Below, one piece after another: positions 33,661 to 46,616 of a stretch of DNA of 64,000 bases (the first letter of the stretch is position 1; the number at the start of each line of letters is the position of its first letter). The notes under the pieces were generated by a model. It was given only the letters and a program-made list of their open reading frames with translations, was not told the DNA's origin and ran no database searches. The translations under genes were made by a program, and so were the position numbers. The stretch is from DATBQN01 sp963755825 (GTDB taxonomy: Bacteria > Acidobacteriota > Thermoanaerobaculia > Multivoradales > UBA5704), in contig CAVWLA010000001.1 of the NCBI GenBank assembly GCA_963755825.1, positions 2,108,001 through 2,172,000 on the forward strand, given 5' to 3'.

Positions 33661-34029
33661 CTAGATGACCTCCGGCGCCAGGGAGACGATCTTCATGAAC
33701 CGCTTCTCGCGCAGCTCGCGCGCCACCGGCCCGAAGACGCGGGTGCCGATGGGCTCGTTGGCGTCGTTGACCAGCACCGCCGAGTTGGTGTCGAAGCGGA
33801 TGTAGCTGCCGTCCTGCCGGCGCTGTTCCTTGACCGTGCGCACGATCACCGCCTTGACCACCTGCCCCTTCTTCACCGTGCCGTCCGGCGAAGCCTCTTT
33901 GACGGAGGCGGTGATGACGTCGCCCAGCCGGCCGTACTGGCCCGCCGAGCCGCCGCGCAGGTGGATGCAGGCGATCTTCTTGGCGCCCGAGTTGTCCGCT
34001 ACGTCCAGAACCGTTCCCATCTGAATCAT
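33661..34029 (-). CDS. rplN: 50S ribosomal protein L14
   Basis: 122 residues; VLDVADNSGAKKIACIHLRG and GTRVFGPVARELREKRFMKI are diagnostic. It abuts the rplX start directly. Confidence 0.98.
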   Translation of the reverse strand: MIQMGTVLDVADNSGAKKIACIHLRGGSAGQYGRLGDVITASVKEASPDGTVKKGQVVKAVIVRTVKEQRRQDGSYIRFDTNSAVLVNDANEPIGTRVFGPVARELREKRFMKIVSLAPEVI

Positions 34030-34039
34030 GGCTAACCCT

Positions 34040-34339
34040 CTACTGGGCCCGCTTGAGGATCGTGCGGACCCGCCAACGCTTGGTTCGAGACAGCGGCCGG
34101 GAGGAGACGATCTCGACCTCGTCGCCGATCTGGCACTGGTTGCCCTCGTCGTGTGCGGCGAACGTCGAGGTCCTCTTCATGTACCGGTGATAGAGCCGGT
34201 GGGTGACGGTGTTCTCCACCGCCACGACGACCGTCTTCGCCATCTTGTTGCTCACCACTCTGCCGACCTTCACCTGCCGGCGGCCGCGGGGAGCGGTCTC
34301 GGGGGCCGTCGTGCTCGGGGTCTCTGTCGTATCCGCCAT
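34040..34339 (-). CDS. rpsQ: 30S ribosomal protein S17
   Basis: 99 residues; GRVVSNKMAKTVVVAVEN and HRLYHRYMKRTSTFAAHDEG are diagnostic. A short Thr/Glu-rich extension precedes the core. Confidence 0.97.
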   Translation of the reverse strand: MADTTETPSTTAPETAPRGRRQVKVGRVVSNKMAKTVVVAVENTVTHRLYHRYMKRTSTFAAHDEGNQCQIGDEVEIVSSRPLSRTKRWRVRTILKRAQ

Positions 34340-34352
34340 CTCGATCTCCTGG

Positions 34353-34541
34353 TTACCCGCGCTTCTCGCGCAACACCGTCAGCACCCGCGCCATGTCCTT
34401 GCGGACGGCGCTCACACGCGACGGCTTCTCCAGCTGCCCCGTGACCTTCTGCAGGCGCAGCGCGAAGAGCTGCTCGGCCAGATCGCGCTCCTTGTCGGTC
34501 AGCTCCTCGACCGTCAGATCCCTCATCTCGGACGCTTTCAT
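34353..34541 (-). CDS. rpmC: 50S ribosomal protein L29
   Basis: 62 residues from the ATG at 34541; MKASEMRDLTVEELTDKERD and ARVLTVLREK match L29. It lies between rplP and rpsQ as expected. Confidence 0.97.
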   Translation of the reverse strand: MKASEMRDLTVEELTDKERDLAEQLFALRLQKVTGQLEKPSRVSAVRKDMARVLTVLREKRG

Positions 34542-34546
34542 CGCTC

Positions 34547-34966
34547 TTACCTCAGCTCCGCGTGGCGGGTGACGAAGCGGGTCTTGATCCCCAGCTTGTG
34601 GGAGGCGAGGCGCATCGCCTCCTGGGCGATCTCGGCCGTCACTCCCTCGAGCTCGTAGAGGATGCGGGCCGGCTTGACTACCGCCACCCACTCCTCGGGG
34701 TTGCCCTTGCCCTTGCCCATGCGGGTCTCGAGCGGCTTCTTGGTGATGGGCTTGTCCGGGAAGACCCGGATCCAGACCTTGCCGCCGCGCTTGACGTGGC
34801 GGGTGATGGCGATACGGGCGGCCTCGATCTGCCGCGCCGTCACCCAGCCCACCTCGAGCGCCTGCAGGCCGAAGTCGCCGAAGGCGATGTAGTCGCCGCC
34901 CTTGGCCATGCCCTTCCGGCGCCCGCGCTGCTGCTTGCGATACTTGACCTTCTTCGGCATCAACAT
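34547..34966 (-). CDS. rplP: 50S ribosomal protein L16
   Basis: 139 residues; MPKKVKYRKQQRGRRKGMAK, RHVKRGGKVWIRVFPDKPIT and RMGKGKGNPEEWVAVVKPAR are diagnostic. Confidence 0.98.
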   Translation of the reverse strand: MLMPKKVKYRKQQRGRRKGMAKGGDYIAFGDFGLQALEVGWVTARQIEAARIAITRHVKRGGKVWIRVFPDKPITKKPLETRMGKGKGNPEEWVAVVKPARILYELEGVTAEIAQEAMRLASHKLGIKTRFVTRHAELR

Positions 34967-34996
34967 GAGTCGATCTCCAGTATTCCTTGGCTAGCT

Positions 34997-35647
<651 letters not shown>

Positions 35648-35684
35648 AGTTCGTCTCCTCGGTTGCTGCCTCAAGCCTCGCGGC

Positions 35685-36029
35685 CTAGGCGCCCTTCCTG
35701 GTGTCGAGCTTGATCGTGATGTGGCTCTGCCGTTTCAAGATGCGGAACGCCCGGCCCATCGGCGCGGGCTGCACCCGCTTCGCCATCGGACCGCGGTCGA
35801 CGAAGATCTCCTTGACGTACAGGCGATCGAGATCGACGTGCTCGTCACGGTTCTCGGCGTTGGCGATGGCCGACTTCAGGAGCTTCTTGATGTGCCGAGC
35901 CGCCGTCTTGTTGGTCACCTCCAGGGTGTTGACCGCCTCCTGCACCGCCTTGCCGCGGATGAGGTCGGCGACCAGGCGCACCTTCTGCGCCGAGCCTTGG
36001 AGAAAGCGGAGTCGCGCTGTCACTTCCAT
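35685..36029 (-). CDS. rplV: 50S ribosomal protein L22
   Basis: 114 residues from the ATG at 36029; the frame is open to 36068, but this start gives the normal length and has gaggac upstream. FLQGSAQKVRLVADLIRGKA and PMGRAFRILKRQSHITIKL are diagnostic. Confidence 0.96.
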   Translation of the reverse strand: MEVTARLRFLQGSAQKVRLVADLIRGKAVQEAVNTLEVTNKTAARHIKKLLKSAIANAENRDEHVDLDRLYVKEIFVDRGPMAKRVQPAPMGRAFRILKRQSHITIKLDTRKGA

Positions 36030-36078
36030 CTTCGTCGTCCTCGCTTGTCGCCGTTCAACTGCATTCAAAGCCCACGCT

Positions 36079-36366
36079 TCAACGGGGACGCGCGCCCTTT
36101 TCGGCCTTCTTGCCGCTGTGGCCGCGGAAGGTCCGCGTCATGGCGAACTCGCCCAGCTTGTGGCCGACCATGTTCTCGCTGACGTAGACGGGGATGAACT
36201 TCGCCCCGTTGTGCACCGCGATGGTGTGGCCGACCATCTCCGGGATGATCGTCGAGCGGCGCGACCAGGTCTTGATGACCCGCCGGTCGCCGCGGTCGTT
36301 CATCGCGGAGACCTTGTCGAGCAGATGGTCGTCGATGAAATAGCCCTTCTTGAGCGAACGCGCCAT
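36079..36366 (-). CDS. rpsS: 30S ribosomal protein S19
   Basis: 95 residues from the ATG at 36366: MARSLKKGYFIDDHLLDKV, then SRRSTIIPEMVGHTIAVHNG and GHKLGEFAMTRTFRGH, all typical. Confidence 0.98.
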   Translation of the reverse strand: MARSLKKGYFIDDHLLDKVSAMNDRGDRRVIKTWSRRSTIIPEMVGHTIAVHNGAKFIPVYVSENMVGHKLGEFAMTRTFRGHSGKKAEKGARPR

Positions 36367-36380
36367 GGTCTCTCCGCTCC

Positions 36381-37208
36381 TTACTTCTTGTTGCGACGGC
36401 GGACGATCATCTTGTCCGTGCGCTTGTTGTTGCGGGTCTTGTAACCCTTGGTTGGCACACCCCACGGCGTCGTGGGATGGCGGCCGCCGGAGGTGCGGCC
36501 TTCGCCGCCGCCCATCGGGTGATCGACCGGATTCATGGTGACGCCGCGGTTGTGCGGCTTCTTGCCCAGCCAGCGGTTCCTGCCGGCCTTGCCGATCGAC
36601 ACGTTCTCGTGATCGATGTTGCCGACCTGGCCGACCGTCGCGTAGCACTCGACGTGGACGCGGCGCACCTCGCCCGAGGGGAGCTTGACCTGCGCCCAGC
36701 CGCCGTCGCGCGCCATCAGCTGCGCCCCGGCGCCGGCGCTCCTCACCATCTGGCCGCCCTTGCCGATCTTGAGCTCGATGTTGTGGATCACCGTGCCGAG
36801 CGGGATGAGGCGCAGCGGCAGGGCGTTGCCGAGGTTGACCTCGGCGTCGGCGCCGGACATCACCGAGGCGCCGACCGCGAGGCCGAGCGGCCACAGGATG
36901 TAGCGCTTCTCGCCGTCGGCATAGTGCAGGAGGGCGATGCGCGCCGAGCGGTTCGGGTCGTACTCGACCGAGGCCACCTGCGCCGGGATGCCGTGCTTGT
37001 CGCGCTTGAAGTCGATCGACCGGTAGCGGCGCTTGTGGCCGCCGCCCCGCCACCAGGAGGTGAGGTGGCCGCGGTTGTCGCGCCCGCCGCTCGAGCTCTT
37101 GCCTTCGGTCAGCGCCTTGTGCGGCCGCGAGACCGTGATCTCGTCCGCCGTGAGATGGGTCTGGAACCGGCTGCCCGCGTTCGTCGGATTCTTCTGTTTG
37201 ATCGCCAT
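36381..37208 (-). CDS. rplB: 50S ribosomal protein L2
   Basis: 275 residues, normal length; TSWWRGGGHKRRYRSIDFKR and the peptidyl-transferase-region motif TMNPVDHPMGGGEGRTSGG are intact. Confidence 0.98.
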   Translation of the reverse strand: MAIKQKNPTNAGSRFQTHLTADEITVSRPHKALTEGKSSSGGRDNRGHLTSWWRGGGHKRRYRSIDFKRDKHGIPAQVASVEYDPNRSARIALLHYADGEKRYILWPLGLAVGASVMSGADAEVNLGNALPLRLIPLGTVIHNIELKIGKGGQMVRSAGAGAQLMARDGGWAQVKLPSGEVRRVHVECYATVGQVGNIDHENVSIGKAGRNRWLGKKPHNRGVTMNPVDHPMGGGEGRTSGGRHPTTPWGVPTKGYKTRNNKRTDKMIVRRRNKK

Positions 37209-37250
37209 CGTCGGTCGTTTCCTTCCCTTAGCGTGGAGGGCCGGGGTCCC

Positions 37251-37541
37251 TTACATCCCCTCGAAGAACTCGATCGGCTTCTCGCCCGGCGCCAAGCGCA
37301 CGTAGGCCTTCTTCCAATCCGGCCGCTGGCCGACGAAACGGCCCTGGCGGCGGGTCTTGCCGTGCATCACGGCGACCCGCACCTCGGCCACCTTGACCTT
37401 GAACTGGGCCTCGACCGCGCGCTTGACGTCGATCTTGTTGGCGCGGCGGTCGACCTCGAACGCGATGATGTTCTTGTCGTCGCGCAGCACCGTCGACTTC
37501 TCGGTGATCAGCGGCCGGCGGATGACTTCCTGGATCCTCAT
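37251..37541 (-). CDS. rplW: 50S ribosomal protein L23
   Basis: 96 residues from the ATG at 37541, which overlaps the rplD stop (ATGA). VIRRPLITEKSTVLRDDKN and RRQGRFVGQRPDWKKAYVRL are typical. Confidence 0.97.
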   Translation of the reverse strand: MRIQEVIRRPLITEKSTVLRDDKNIIAFEVDRRANKIDVKRAVEAQFKVKVAEVRVAVMHGKTRRQGRFVGQRPDWKKAYVRLAPGEKPIEFFEGM

Positions 37542-38161
37542 TTCGCGAGCACCTCCACCAGGCGGTTGAGCGCCCCTTCGGAGACCACCAGGTAGCCGCG
37601 GTCGACGACGTCGTAGACGTTGACCGCCAGGGCGTCGACCGTCTTCAGGGCCCGGTTGTTGCGCGCCGCGAGCGACAGCTTGTCGTTCTCCCGGCTGTCG
37701 ACGAGGAGCGCCTTGCCGTCGACGCCGAGGCCGCCCAGCCGCTTGATCAGGTCCTGGGTCCGGTGGCTGTCGATCTCCAGGCTCTCGACGACGACGATCT
37801 TCTCCTCGAGGGCTTTGCGAGAGAGGGCCGACTTCAGAGCGTTCCGCTTCTCGCCCGCCGAGAGCGACTTGGCGTGGCTGTGGGGCACCGGGCCCCAGAC
37901 GATGCCGCCCTTGCGCCACTTGGGGTTGCGGATGTCGCCGACGCGGGCGCGGCCGGTCCCCTTCTGGCGCCACAGCTTCTTGCCCGAGCCGGAGACCTCG
38001 GCGCGGGTCTTCGTCTTGTGCGTGCCGCGGCGCTTGCCGGCGAGATAGGCCAGCACCGCCTCGTGGATCAGGTGCTCCTTGAAGGGATACCCGAACACCT
38101 CGTCCGGCAGCTCGATCTCGCGCAGGGTACGGTTGTCGAAACTCTTGACCGCGATCTTCAT
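37538..38161 (-). CDS. rplD: 50S ribosomal protein L4
   Basis: 207 residues; KTKTRAEVSGSGKKLWRQKG and TGRARVGDIRNPKWRKGGIV are diagnostic. Confidence 0.98.
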   Translation of the reverse strand: MKIAVKSFDNRTLREIELPDEVFGYPFKEHLIHEAVLAYLAGKRRGTHKTKTRAEVSGSGKKLWRQKGTGRARVGDIRNPKWRKGGIVWGPVPHSHAKSLSAGEKRNALKSALSRKALEEKIVVVESLEIDSHRTQDLIKRLGGLGVDGKALLVDSRENDKLSLAARNNRALKTVDALAVNVYDVVDRGYLVVSEGALNRLVEVLAK

Positions 38162-38170
38162 CTCTCTCCC

Positions 38171-38797
38171 CTATCCCCGCTTGGCGCGCCGGATGGTGAT
38201 GTAGCCGTCGCGCGCACCCGGCACCGCACCGCGCAGATAGATCAGATTCTTCTCGACGTCGATCTTCACCACCTGCAGGTTCTTCACCGTCACCCGGTCG
38301 CCGCCCATGCGGCCGGCGGCGCGCATGCCGGCGAAGACGCGGGAAGGGAAGGCCGAGGAGCCGATCGAGCCCGGCGCGCGATGGAACATCGAGCCGTGGG
38401 TGGCGCGGCCGCCGCCGAAGCCGTGGCGCTTGATGACGCCCTGGAAGCCCTTGCCCTTGCTGGTGCCGATGACGTCGACGTACTCGTTCTCGGCGAAGAT
38501 CGAGGCCTTGACCTCGTCGCCCGGCTTCGGATCGTCGCCCTCGCCCAGGTGGAACTCGGCGAGGCGGCGGACGGGCGGGATCCCCGCCTTCTGGAAGCGG
38601 CCGGCGGCGGGCTTGCGGACGCGCTTGGCCGGCCGATCCTCGACCAGGCCGAGCTGCACCGCCTCGTAACCGTCGTTGTCCGCGGTCTTCCTCTGCACCA
38701 CGAGACAGGGGCCGGCCTTCACCACCGTCACCGGCACGGCGTTGCCCTGCTCGTAGATCTGGGTCATGCCCAGCTTCTTTCCCAGGATGCCTTCCAT
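38171..38797 (-). CDS. rplC: 50S ribosomal protein L3
   Basis: 208 residues; MEGILGKKLGMTQIYEQGN, GTSKGKGFQGVIKRHGFGGG and GRMGGDRVTVKNLQVVKID are diagnostic. Confidence 0.98.
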   Translation of the reverse strand: MEGILGKKLGMTQIYEQGNAVPVTVVKAGPCLVVQRKTADNDGYEAVQLGLVEDRPAKRVRKPAAGRFQKAGIPPVRRLAEFHLGEGDDPKPGDEVKASIFAENEYVDVIGTSKGKGFQGVIKRHGFGGGRATHGSMFHRAPGSIGSSAFPSRVFAGMRAAGRMGGDRVTVKNLQVVKIDVEKNLIYLRGAVPGARDGYITIRRAKRG

Positions 38798-38826
38798 GAC
38801 AAGTCCCTCGCTAGCGAACCGTGGTG

Positions 38827-39144
<318 letters not shown>

Positions 39145-39169
39145 GGCTCTAGGTTGCCTCGCAGAAAAG

Positions 39170-40363
<1,194 letters not shown>

Positions 40364-40415
40364 GGTCCCCTCCTAGCGCTCCCTATTCAACGGACTCAAT
40401 CGTTACCGGCCGGCC

Positions 40416-42503
<2,088 letters not shown>

Positions 42504-42625
42504 GGTGACGTCTTTCGCCTATCTATCAAGTCTTCGCTGGCTGATTGGAGTCGTGATCTCGCGGCGTGTCGCGCTAGGAAGCCCAGGGTCTCGGATTTGA
42601 GTGAAGGAAGCGGACGGCGCGAGGT

Positions 42626-43096
42626 CTACCAGCGGTAGTGGGCGAAGGCCTTGTTGGCCTCGGCCATGCGATGGGTGTCTTCTTTCTTCTTGACCGCCCC
42701 ACCGCGGCTCTCGGCGGCGTCGAGCAGCTCGCCGGCGAGGCGGGCGCGCATCGTCTTCTCGCCGCGGCTCTGCGCCGTGGCGATGATCCAGCGCATGGAG
42801 AGCGCCAGCTTGCGGCTCGGGCGCACCTCGACGGGGACCTGGTAGGTCGAGCCGCCGACGCGGCGCGACTTGACCTCGACCGCCGGCTTGACGTTCTCGA
42901 TGGCCTTCTTGAAGACCTTCATCGGATCGTCCTGGGTCTTCTCGCGGATGGCGGCCAAGGCATCGTAGAGGATGCGCTCGGCGACCGACTTCTTGCCGTC
43001 GCGCATGACGACGTTGACGAACTTCGTCACCAGCTGCGAGTTGTAGAGCGGGTCCGGCAGGACCTCGCGCTTGGGGACTTCTCTGCGCCTCGGCAT
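42626..43096 (-). CDS. rpsG: 30S ribosomal protein S7
   Basis: 156 residues; PRRREVPKREVLPDPLYNSQ at the start and RMAEANKAFAHYRW at the end are diagnostic. A gap of 122 bases separates it from fusA. Confidence 0.98.
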   Translation of the reverse strand: MPRRREVPKREVLPDPLYNSQLVTKFVNVVMRDGKKSVAERILYDALAAIREKTQDDPMKVFKKAIENVKPAVEVKSRRVGGSTYQVPVEVRPSRKLALSMRWIIATAQSRGEKTMRARLAGELLDAAESRGGAVKKKEDTHRMAEANKAFAHYRW

Positions 43097-43110
43097 CTCG
43101 TTCTCGCTCC

Positions 43111-43485
43111 TTAGGACTTGGGACGCTTGGCGCCGTACTTCGACCGGCTCTGACGCCGGCCGTCGACGCCGACGGCATCCAGGGTGCCGCGGATCACGTG
43201 GTAGCGAACGCCCGGCAGATCCTTCACGCGGCCGCCGCGGATGAGCACGATCGAGTGCTCCTGCAGGTTGTGGCCGACGCCCGGGATGTAGGTCGTCACC
43301 TCGATGCCGTTGGTGAGGCGCACGCGGGCGACCTTGCGCAGGGCCGAGTTCGGCTTCTTGGGCGTCTGGGTGTAGACGCGCACGCAGACGCCGCGCTTCT
43401 GGGGCGCGCTCTGCAGCGCCGGGCTCTTCGTCTTCGACTCGGCGCGAGCTCGGCCCTTGCGCACCAATTGATGAATCGTAGGCAT
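43111..43485 (-). CDS. rpsL: 30S ribosomal protein S12
   Basis: 124 residues from the ATG at 43485 (MPTIHQLVRKGRARAESKTK). The streptomycin-site segments TQTPKKPNSALRKVARVRL and GGRVKDLPGVRYHVIRGTLD are wild-type-like. It is the first gene of the 20-kb ribosomal operon. Confidence 0.98.
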   Translation of the reverse strand: MPTIHQLVRKGRARAESKTKSPALQSAPQKRGVCVRVYTQTPKKPNSALRKVARVRLTNGIEVTTYIPGVGHNLQEHSIVLIRGGRVKDLPGVRYHVIRGTLDAVGVDGRRQSRSKYGAKRPKS

Positions 43486-43674
43486 ACCGCCAGCTCCCCC
43501 AAAGCGATCCGTTTGATTCTTCGTCAGACGGCGCGAAAGCGACACGGCCCCTTGGTCAACCGGGGGGCGCGACCGTCAGCGTATTTGCTCCCAGGCGGCG
43601 CCCGGAGCCTGTCTTCGGTAGGAAGACATACCCGCCCCGGTCCCTGGCGGGACCCTCGGCGGCGAAACCCGCAG

Positions 43675-43704
43675 ATACTAGCCGAAGATCGGAGGCGACG
43701 TCAA
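43675..43704 (-). promoter_or_regulatory. Sigma70-like promoter P2 of the ribosomal operon
   Basis: On the minus strand TTGACG (complement of 43699-43704) and TAGTAT (complement of 43675-43680) are 18 bases apart, about 190 bases before rpsL. This is the best promoter-like match in the window. Confidence 0.6.
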
Positions 43705-43770
43705 CCGTCCGGCCCCTCCGAGTCTTCTCTGACCGACCTTCGACCACCCGGCCATCCAGCGGGAGCGCAG

Positions 43771-43799
43771 AGTATAGGGATGGAGACGGCGGAGCGCAA
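43771..43799 (-). promoter_or_regulatory. Sigma70-like promoter P1 of the ribosomal operon
   Basis: On the minus strand TTGCGC (complement of 43794-43799) and TATACT (complement of 43771-43776) are exactly 17 bases apart, about 286 bases before rpsL. It lies in tandem with P2. Confidence 0.55.
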
Positions 43800-43929
43800 G
43801 GGGTTGGGAGCGACGGCCGCCGGAGAGCCGGGAGCGCGACGAGGCCGCGTCGGCCACGAAGACCTCCACGGACGGCGCGCGGCGCGGATTTCCTTCCTTA
43901 AATAAGGCCAGGAAGGCGGCGCGACCGGC

Positions 43930-44229
43930 CGGAGCCGGAAGAATCCGCCGCGTCGGCGTCCGGTCGCTTCGGCAGCCTTCCAGGTGACACGGAAGCGGAA
44001 GAGATCATCTCTTCCGCTTCCGATCGACCCGGAAGCGGAAGATTTCATTTCTTCGCCCGCCGATCGGATCGGAAGCCGACGATTTCGATTCCTCGCCGGC
44101 CGATCGGATCGGAAGCGGAAGAATTCGATCCTTCGCCCACCGATCGGATTGGACGCCGGAGAATTCGATTTTCCTGGTCCCGACCGCAGGGAGAGCCGGA
44201 GAATCCGCCTCTCCGGCCAGGGATCGCGC
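43930..44229. repeat. 40-bp tandem repeat array upstream of the ribosomal operon
   Basis: Six contiguous imperfect 40-base units begin at 43990, 44030, 44070, 44110, 44150 and 44190, with one more unit at 43930 after which 20 extra bases are inserted. Units start cggaagcggaag, have gaattcgat or similar at offset 12-20, and end near ccgatcggat. The middle units are most alike; the outer ones are diverged. The first contiguous unit contains a perfect 31-base palindrome (43991-44021, arms of 15 around one base). Because 40 is not a multiple of 3 the array is unlikely to encode a repeat protein. It sits in the 872-base gap between the YceH gene end and rpsL, upstream of both promoters. Confidence 0.85.
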
Positions 44230-44357
44230 CGGCGTCCTACCCCGGCGAGCGCCCGCCTCCGCGCCCGATCCTCGGCTCCGAATTCTCGCCGGTGTCGCTT
44301 TTCTTGATCTCCCGCCGTCCGATTCCAGCCTGCCGGCCTATTCGAGCTCTCGCCGCC

Positions 44358-45032
44358 CTATTCGAGCTCCCGCCGCAGGGCCGCGAGATCCGCGGCGAGC
44401 GCGGCGACCGCAGCCTCCAGGCGCTCGACGCGCGCGGCGAGCGGCGAAATGGCCGGCGGGCTGGGCGGAGAGCCGGACGCGGCCGCCCGCGGCGCGGCGC
44501 TCTGCGGTGGCCAATCCTCCGGCTCCGCGATCTCCCCCACCCGGTGTGTCCAGCGGGCCTCCTTCTGCCCCGGCCGCCGCGCCATCTCGGCGACCAGCGG
44601 CTCCTCGTCCTCGGCCAGCCGGCGGAGCGTCTCCTCCACCTCGGCGAGCGAGGCGAAGGCGTGCAGCCGCTCGCTCCGCGCGTTGAGCTCCCCCGACGTC
44701 TGCGGCCCGCGCAGCAGCAGCAGGGTGAGGATCGCCCGCTTGCCGCCGGAGTCGAGCCCCCACCGCCGCGACACGCTCTGCGACCACTTCTCGCTCCGCG
44801 CCCCCTCCTTGCGCCAGACCAGCACCTCCTGCCGCAGCCGCTCGAGCGCCTCGACCGCCTGGTTTTCGCTCACTTGCAGGATCGGGTCGCGGTTCGTCTT
44901 CTGGTTGCAGGCGGCGAGGAGCGCCTGGACGGTCAGCGGATAGAGGTCGGGGGTCGTCTGCTCCTTCTCGAGGAGGGAGCCGATGATGCGGATCTCGACG
45001 GCGTCGAGAGGGCGTGGGATGCGGGTCGACAC
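44358..45032 (-). CDS. YceH family (DUF480) protein
   Basis: 224 residues from a GTG with aggga upstream. The family opening is plain: LDAVEIRIIGSLLEKEQTTP then LYPLTVQALLAACNQKTNRD. Two winged-helix-like domains follow (NQAVEALERLRQE, GKRAILTLLLLRGPQTSGEL) and a C-terminal coiled coil (VERLEAAVAALAADLAALRR). It is a probable DNA-binding protein; the role of YceH is not established. It reads toward the ribosomal operon but is separated from it by the repeat array. Confidence 0.88.
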   Translation of the reverse strand: MSTRIPRPLDAVEIRIIGSLLEKEQTTPDLYPLTVQALLAACNQKTNRDPILQVSENQAVEALERLRQEVLVWRKEGARSEKWSQSVSRRWGLDSGGKRAILTLLLLRGPQTSGELNARSERLHAFASLAEVEETLRRLAEDEEPLVAEMARRPGQKEARWTHRVGEIAEPEDWPPQSAAPRAAASGSPPSPPAISPLAARVERLEAAVAALAADLAALRRELE

Positions 45033-45089
45033 CTCCCTATTAGATAGGGAAGGGGGCGGCAGGGGAAGGCGGGGGCGCTCAGGAGTAAA

Positions 45090-45875
45090 TCAGGGCCCGG
45101 GCGGCCGCACCGCCGGCGGATGTGCCCGTACCCAGTGGACGTAGGCGACGATCGCCGCGAGATCCTCGTCGCTCACGCTGGCGCCGAAGGCCGGCATCTT
45201 GATGACCTCGCCGGCGAGGAACGGACGCGCGGCAGGGTTCCGGCGCAGCCGCTCGCTGACCCCGTCGCGGACCCACTCGCGGAGCTCGCCCTCGCCCTGG
45301 ACCAAATCCGCGTAGTCCGGTCCATCCCACGTGGGGACGTATCCCTTGAACGATCCCGGGTCGAGGGTGAGGCCCCTCCCCTCGGGACCATGGCACCCGA
45401 AGCAGCCGAGCTTGACGGCCGCGGACCGACCGGCGGCGACCTTCTCGTCGGCCAGATTGCCGAAACCGGAGACGGTGAGCACGTAGGCGACGAGGTCGTC
45501 CACCTCGCCCGCCCGCAGCCGCCGCCCGTAGGCCGGCATCGCCAGGAGCGCTCCGTGGTCCGGCGCGCGGCCGGGCGGATGGCCGTCGACGATCCAGGCG
45601 CGGACGTCGCCCGGCGCCTCGTTGTACATCATCCACGTGCCGCCGCTCCAAGTCGGCACCTCGCCGCCCTTGGCGCCCGGATTGGGAATTCCCGCCACCC
45701 CGCCCGGCCCGTGGCATCCGAAGCATCCCATCCGTAGGGCGACGTGGCGCCCGCGCTCGACCGGCGAGCTCCCCGCCGCCGCCTGCCAATGGGAGCGCAC
45801 CCAGACGGCGGCGAGCGCCCCGCCTTCGACGACGGCGATCGCCGCCAGCCCCCAGATCCAACCGCGTCGGCTCAT
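45090..45875 (-). CDS. Membrane-anchored two-haem cytochrome c
   Basis: 261 residues. One N-terminal membrane segment (GWIWGLAAIAVVEGGALAAV) anchors two class I cytochrome c domains. Each has a haem site CFGCH (MGCFGCHGPGG and LGCFGCHGPEG), and later methionines that can be the sixth ligand (LLAMPAYGRRL and VIKMPAFGASV). The domains look like an internal duplication. It is a periplasmic electron carrier or the c-type subunit of an oxidoreductase; no catalytic partner is adjacent. Confidence 0.88.
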   Translation of the reverse strand: MSRRGWIWGLAAIAVVEGGALAAVWVRSHWQAAAGSSPVERGRHVALRMGCFGCHGPGGVAGIPNPGAKGGEVPTWSGGTWMMYNEAPGDVRAWIVDGHPPGRAPDHGALLAMPAYGRRLRAGEVDDLVAYVLTVSGFGNLADEKVAAGRSAAVKLGCFGCHGPEGRGLTLDPGSFKGYVPTWDGPDYADLVQGEGELREWVRDGVSERLRRNPAARPFLAGEVIKMPAFGASVSDEDLAAIVAYVHWVRAHPPAVRPPGP

Positions 45876-46013
45876 CCTGCTCCCTTCGGCTCTCTATCTA
45901 TAGAGGATAGGGGCGGCCACCGGCCGAGGCCGCGAGGCAGCCGGGCGCCGCGGCCCGGCGAGCGGCGGGAGATCCTTCCTCGCCGCCCGCTCCGGCCGCG
46001 GCGCCACGTCTCC

Positions 46014-46403
46014 TCAAGCGGCGGGGGCCACCGAGTCGATGACGAGGAGCTTCGCGCCGCCGCGCTCGGCCCAGTTCCCGGTCACCTTGACCTTCTTGCC
46101 GGCGAACGGCTTGAGCTCGGCGTTGGGGCTCTCCATGTCCTTCTTGGCGGCCACCCAGACGACCTTGTTCGAGCCGTCCTCCAGGATGGCGAGCGGGATG
46201 CCGCTATCGGCGCAAGCCTGCGCGCACTTGACATGGTCGGCCCCCTTGGCGCCGCTCTTGATGTAGCAGGCCGAGTCGATGACCTCCCCGGTGACGACGG
46301 CCGGCTTGGCGGCCGCCTTCGCGGCGGCGGCGTGGCTGAGGAGGGGGATGGCGAGGAGGGAAAGGGCGGCGGCGGCGAGGGCGAGATCGAGGCGAAGCTT
46401 CAT
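46014..46403 (-). CDS. Small exported protein of unknown function
   Basis: 129 residues from the ATG at 46403, with Shine-Dalgarno ggagga. A signal peptide (LALAAAALSLLAIPLLSHA) is followed by a compact beta-type domain: VVTGEVIDSACYIKSGAKGA, HVKCAQACADSGIPLAILED and KKVKVTGNWAERGGAKLLVI. The three or four cysteines in the exported part may form disulfides or bind a metal. I have seen similar proteins described only as hypothetical. No operon partner is obvious. Confidence 0.65.
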   Translation of the reverse strand: MKLRLDLALAAAALSLLAIPLLSHAAAAKAAAKPAVVTGEVIDSACYIKSGAKGADHVKCAQACADSGIPLAILEDGSNKVVWVAAKKDMESPNAELKPFAGKKVKVTGNWAERGGAKLLVIDSVAPAA

Positions 46404-46457
46404 CGAGAGATCCTCCGTAGAAAGGCAATTCGAGGCGCCCGAAGGGGCGGCCTGGAC

Positions 46458-46502
46458 GACCACCCCGGCCAGCCGTGGCGCGAGGCCCGGTCCGGGGTGG
46501 TC
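46458..46502. terminator. Long hairpin downstream of cassette A
   Basis: Perfect 11-bp arms gaccaccccgg (46458-46468) and ccggggtggtc (46492-46502) with a 23-base GC-rich loop, 115 bases beyond the last gene of cassette A. A ctttctta run follows on the plus side only, so its use as a terminator for the minus-strand operon is uncertain. Confidence 0.4.
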
Positions 46503-46616
46503 CTTTCTTAGAGGGTGGGGGGAGGGGAAAAGGTGACAGGGGGTCCGCGACAGATCGGGGCGGGACTCTCGACACTGTCACACGCGCTCTTCCCTCACTT
46601 CTTCGGCGGCCTTCCG

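Larger units (their letters stand above)
43486..44357. other. 872-base intergenic region upstream of the ribosomal operon
   Basis: It holds the two promoters and the 40-bp repeat array listed separately. Between 43486 and 43670 is a GC-rich leader with a small inverted repeat ggtccc/gggacc (43638-43653) that might form a leader RNA hairpin. No gene is supported here; open frames in it change character from unit to unit of the repeat. Confidence 0.6.

Noticed and set aside
43930..44229. Possible CRISPR array from the regular 40-base spacing.
   Set aside because: The whole 40 bases are repeated imperfectly with no unique spacers between conserved repeats, and no cas genes are near.
43984..44307. 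Plus-strand frame of about 107 codons within the repeat array.
   Set aside because: The unit length is not a multiple of three, there is no ribosome site, and the translation is only Arg/Ser-rich repeats.
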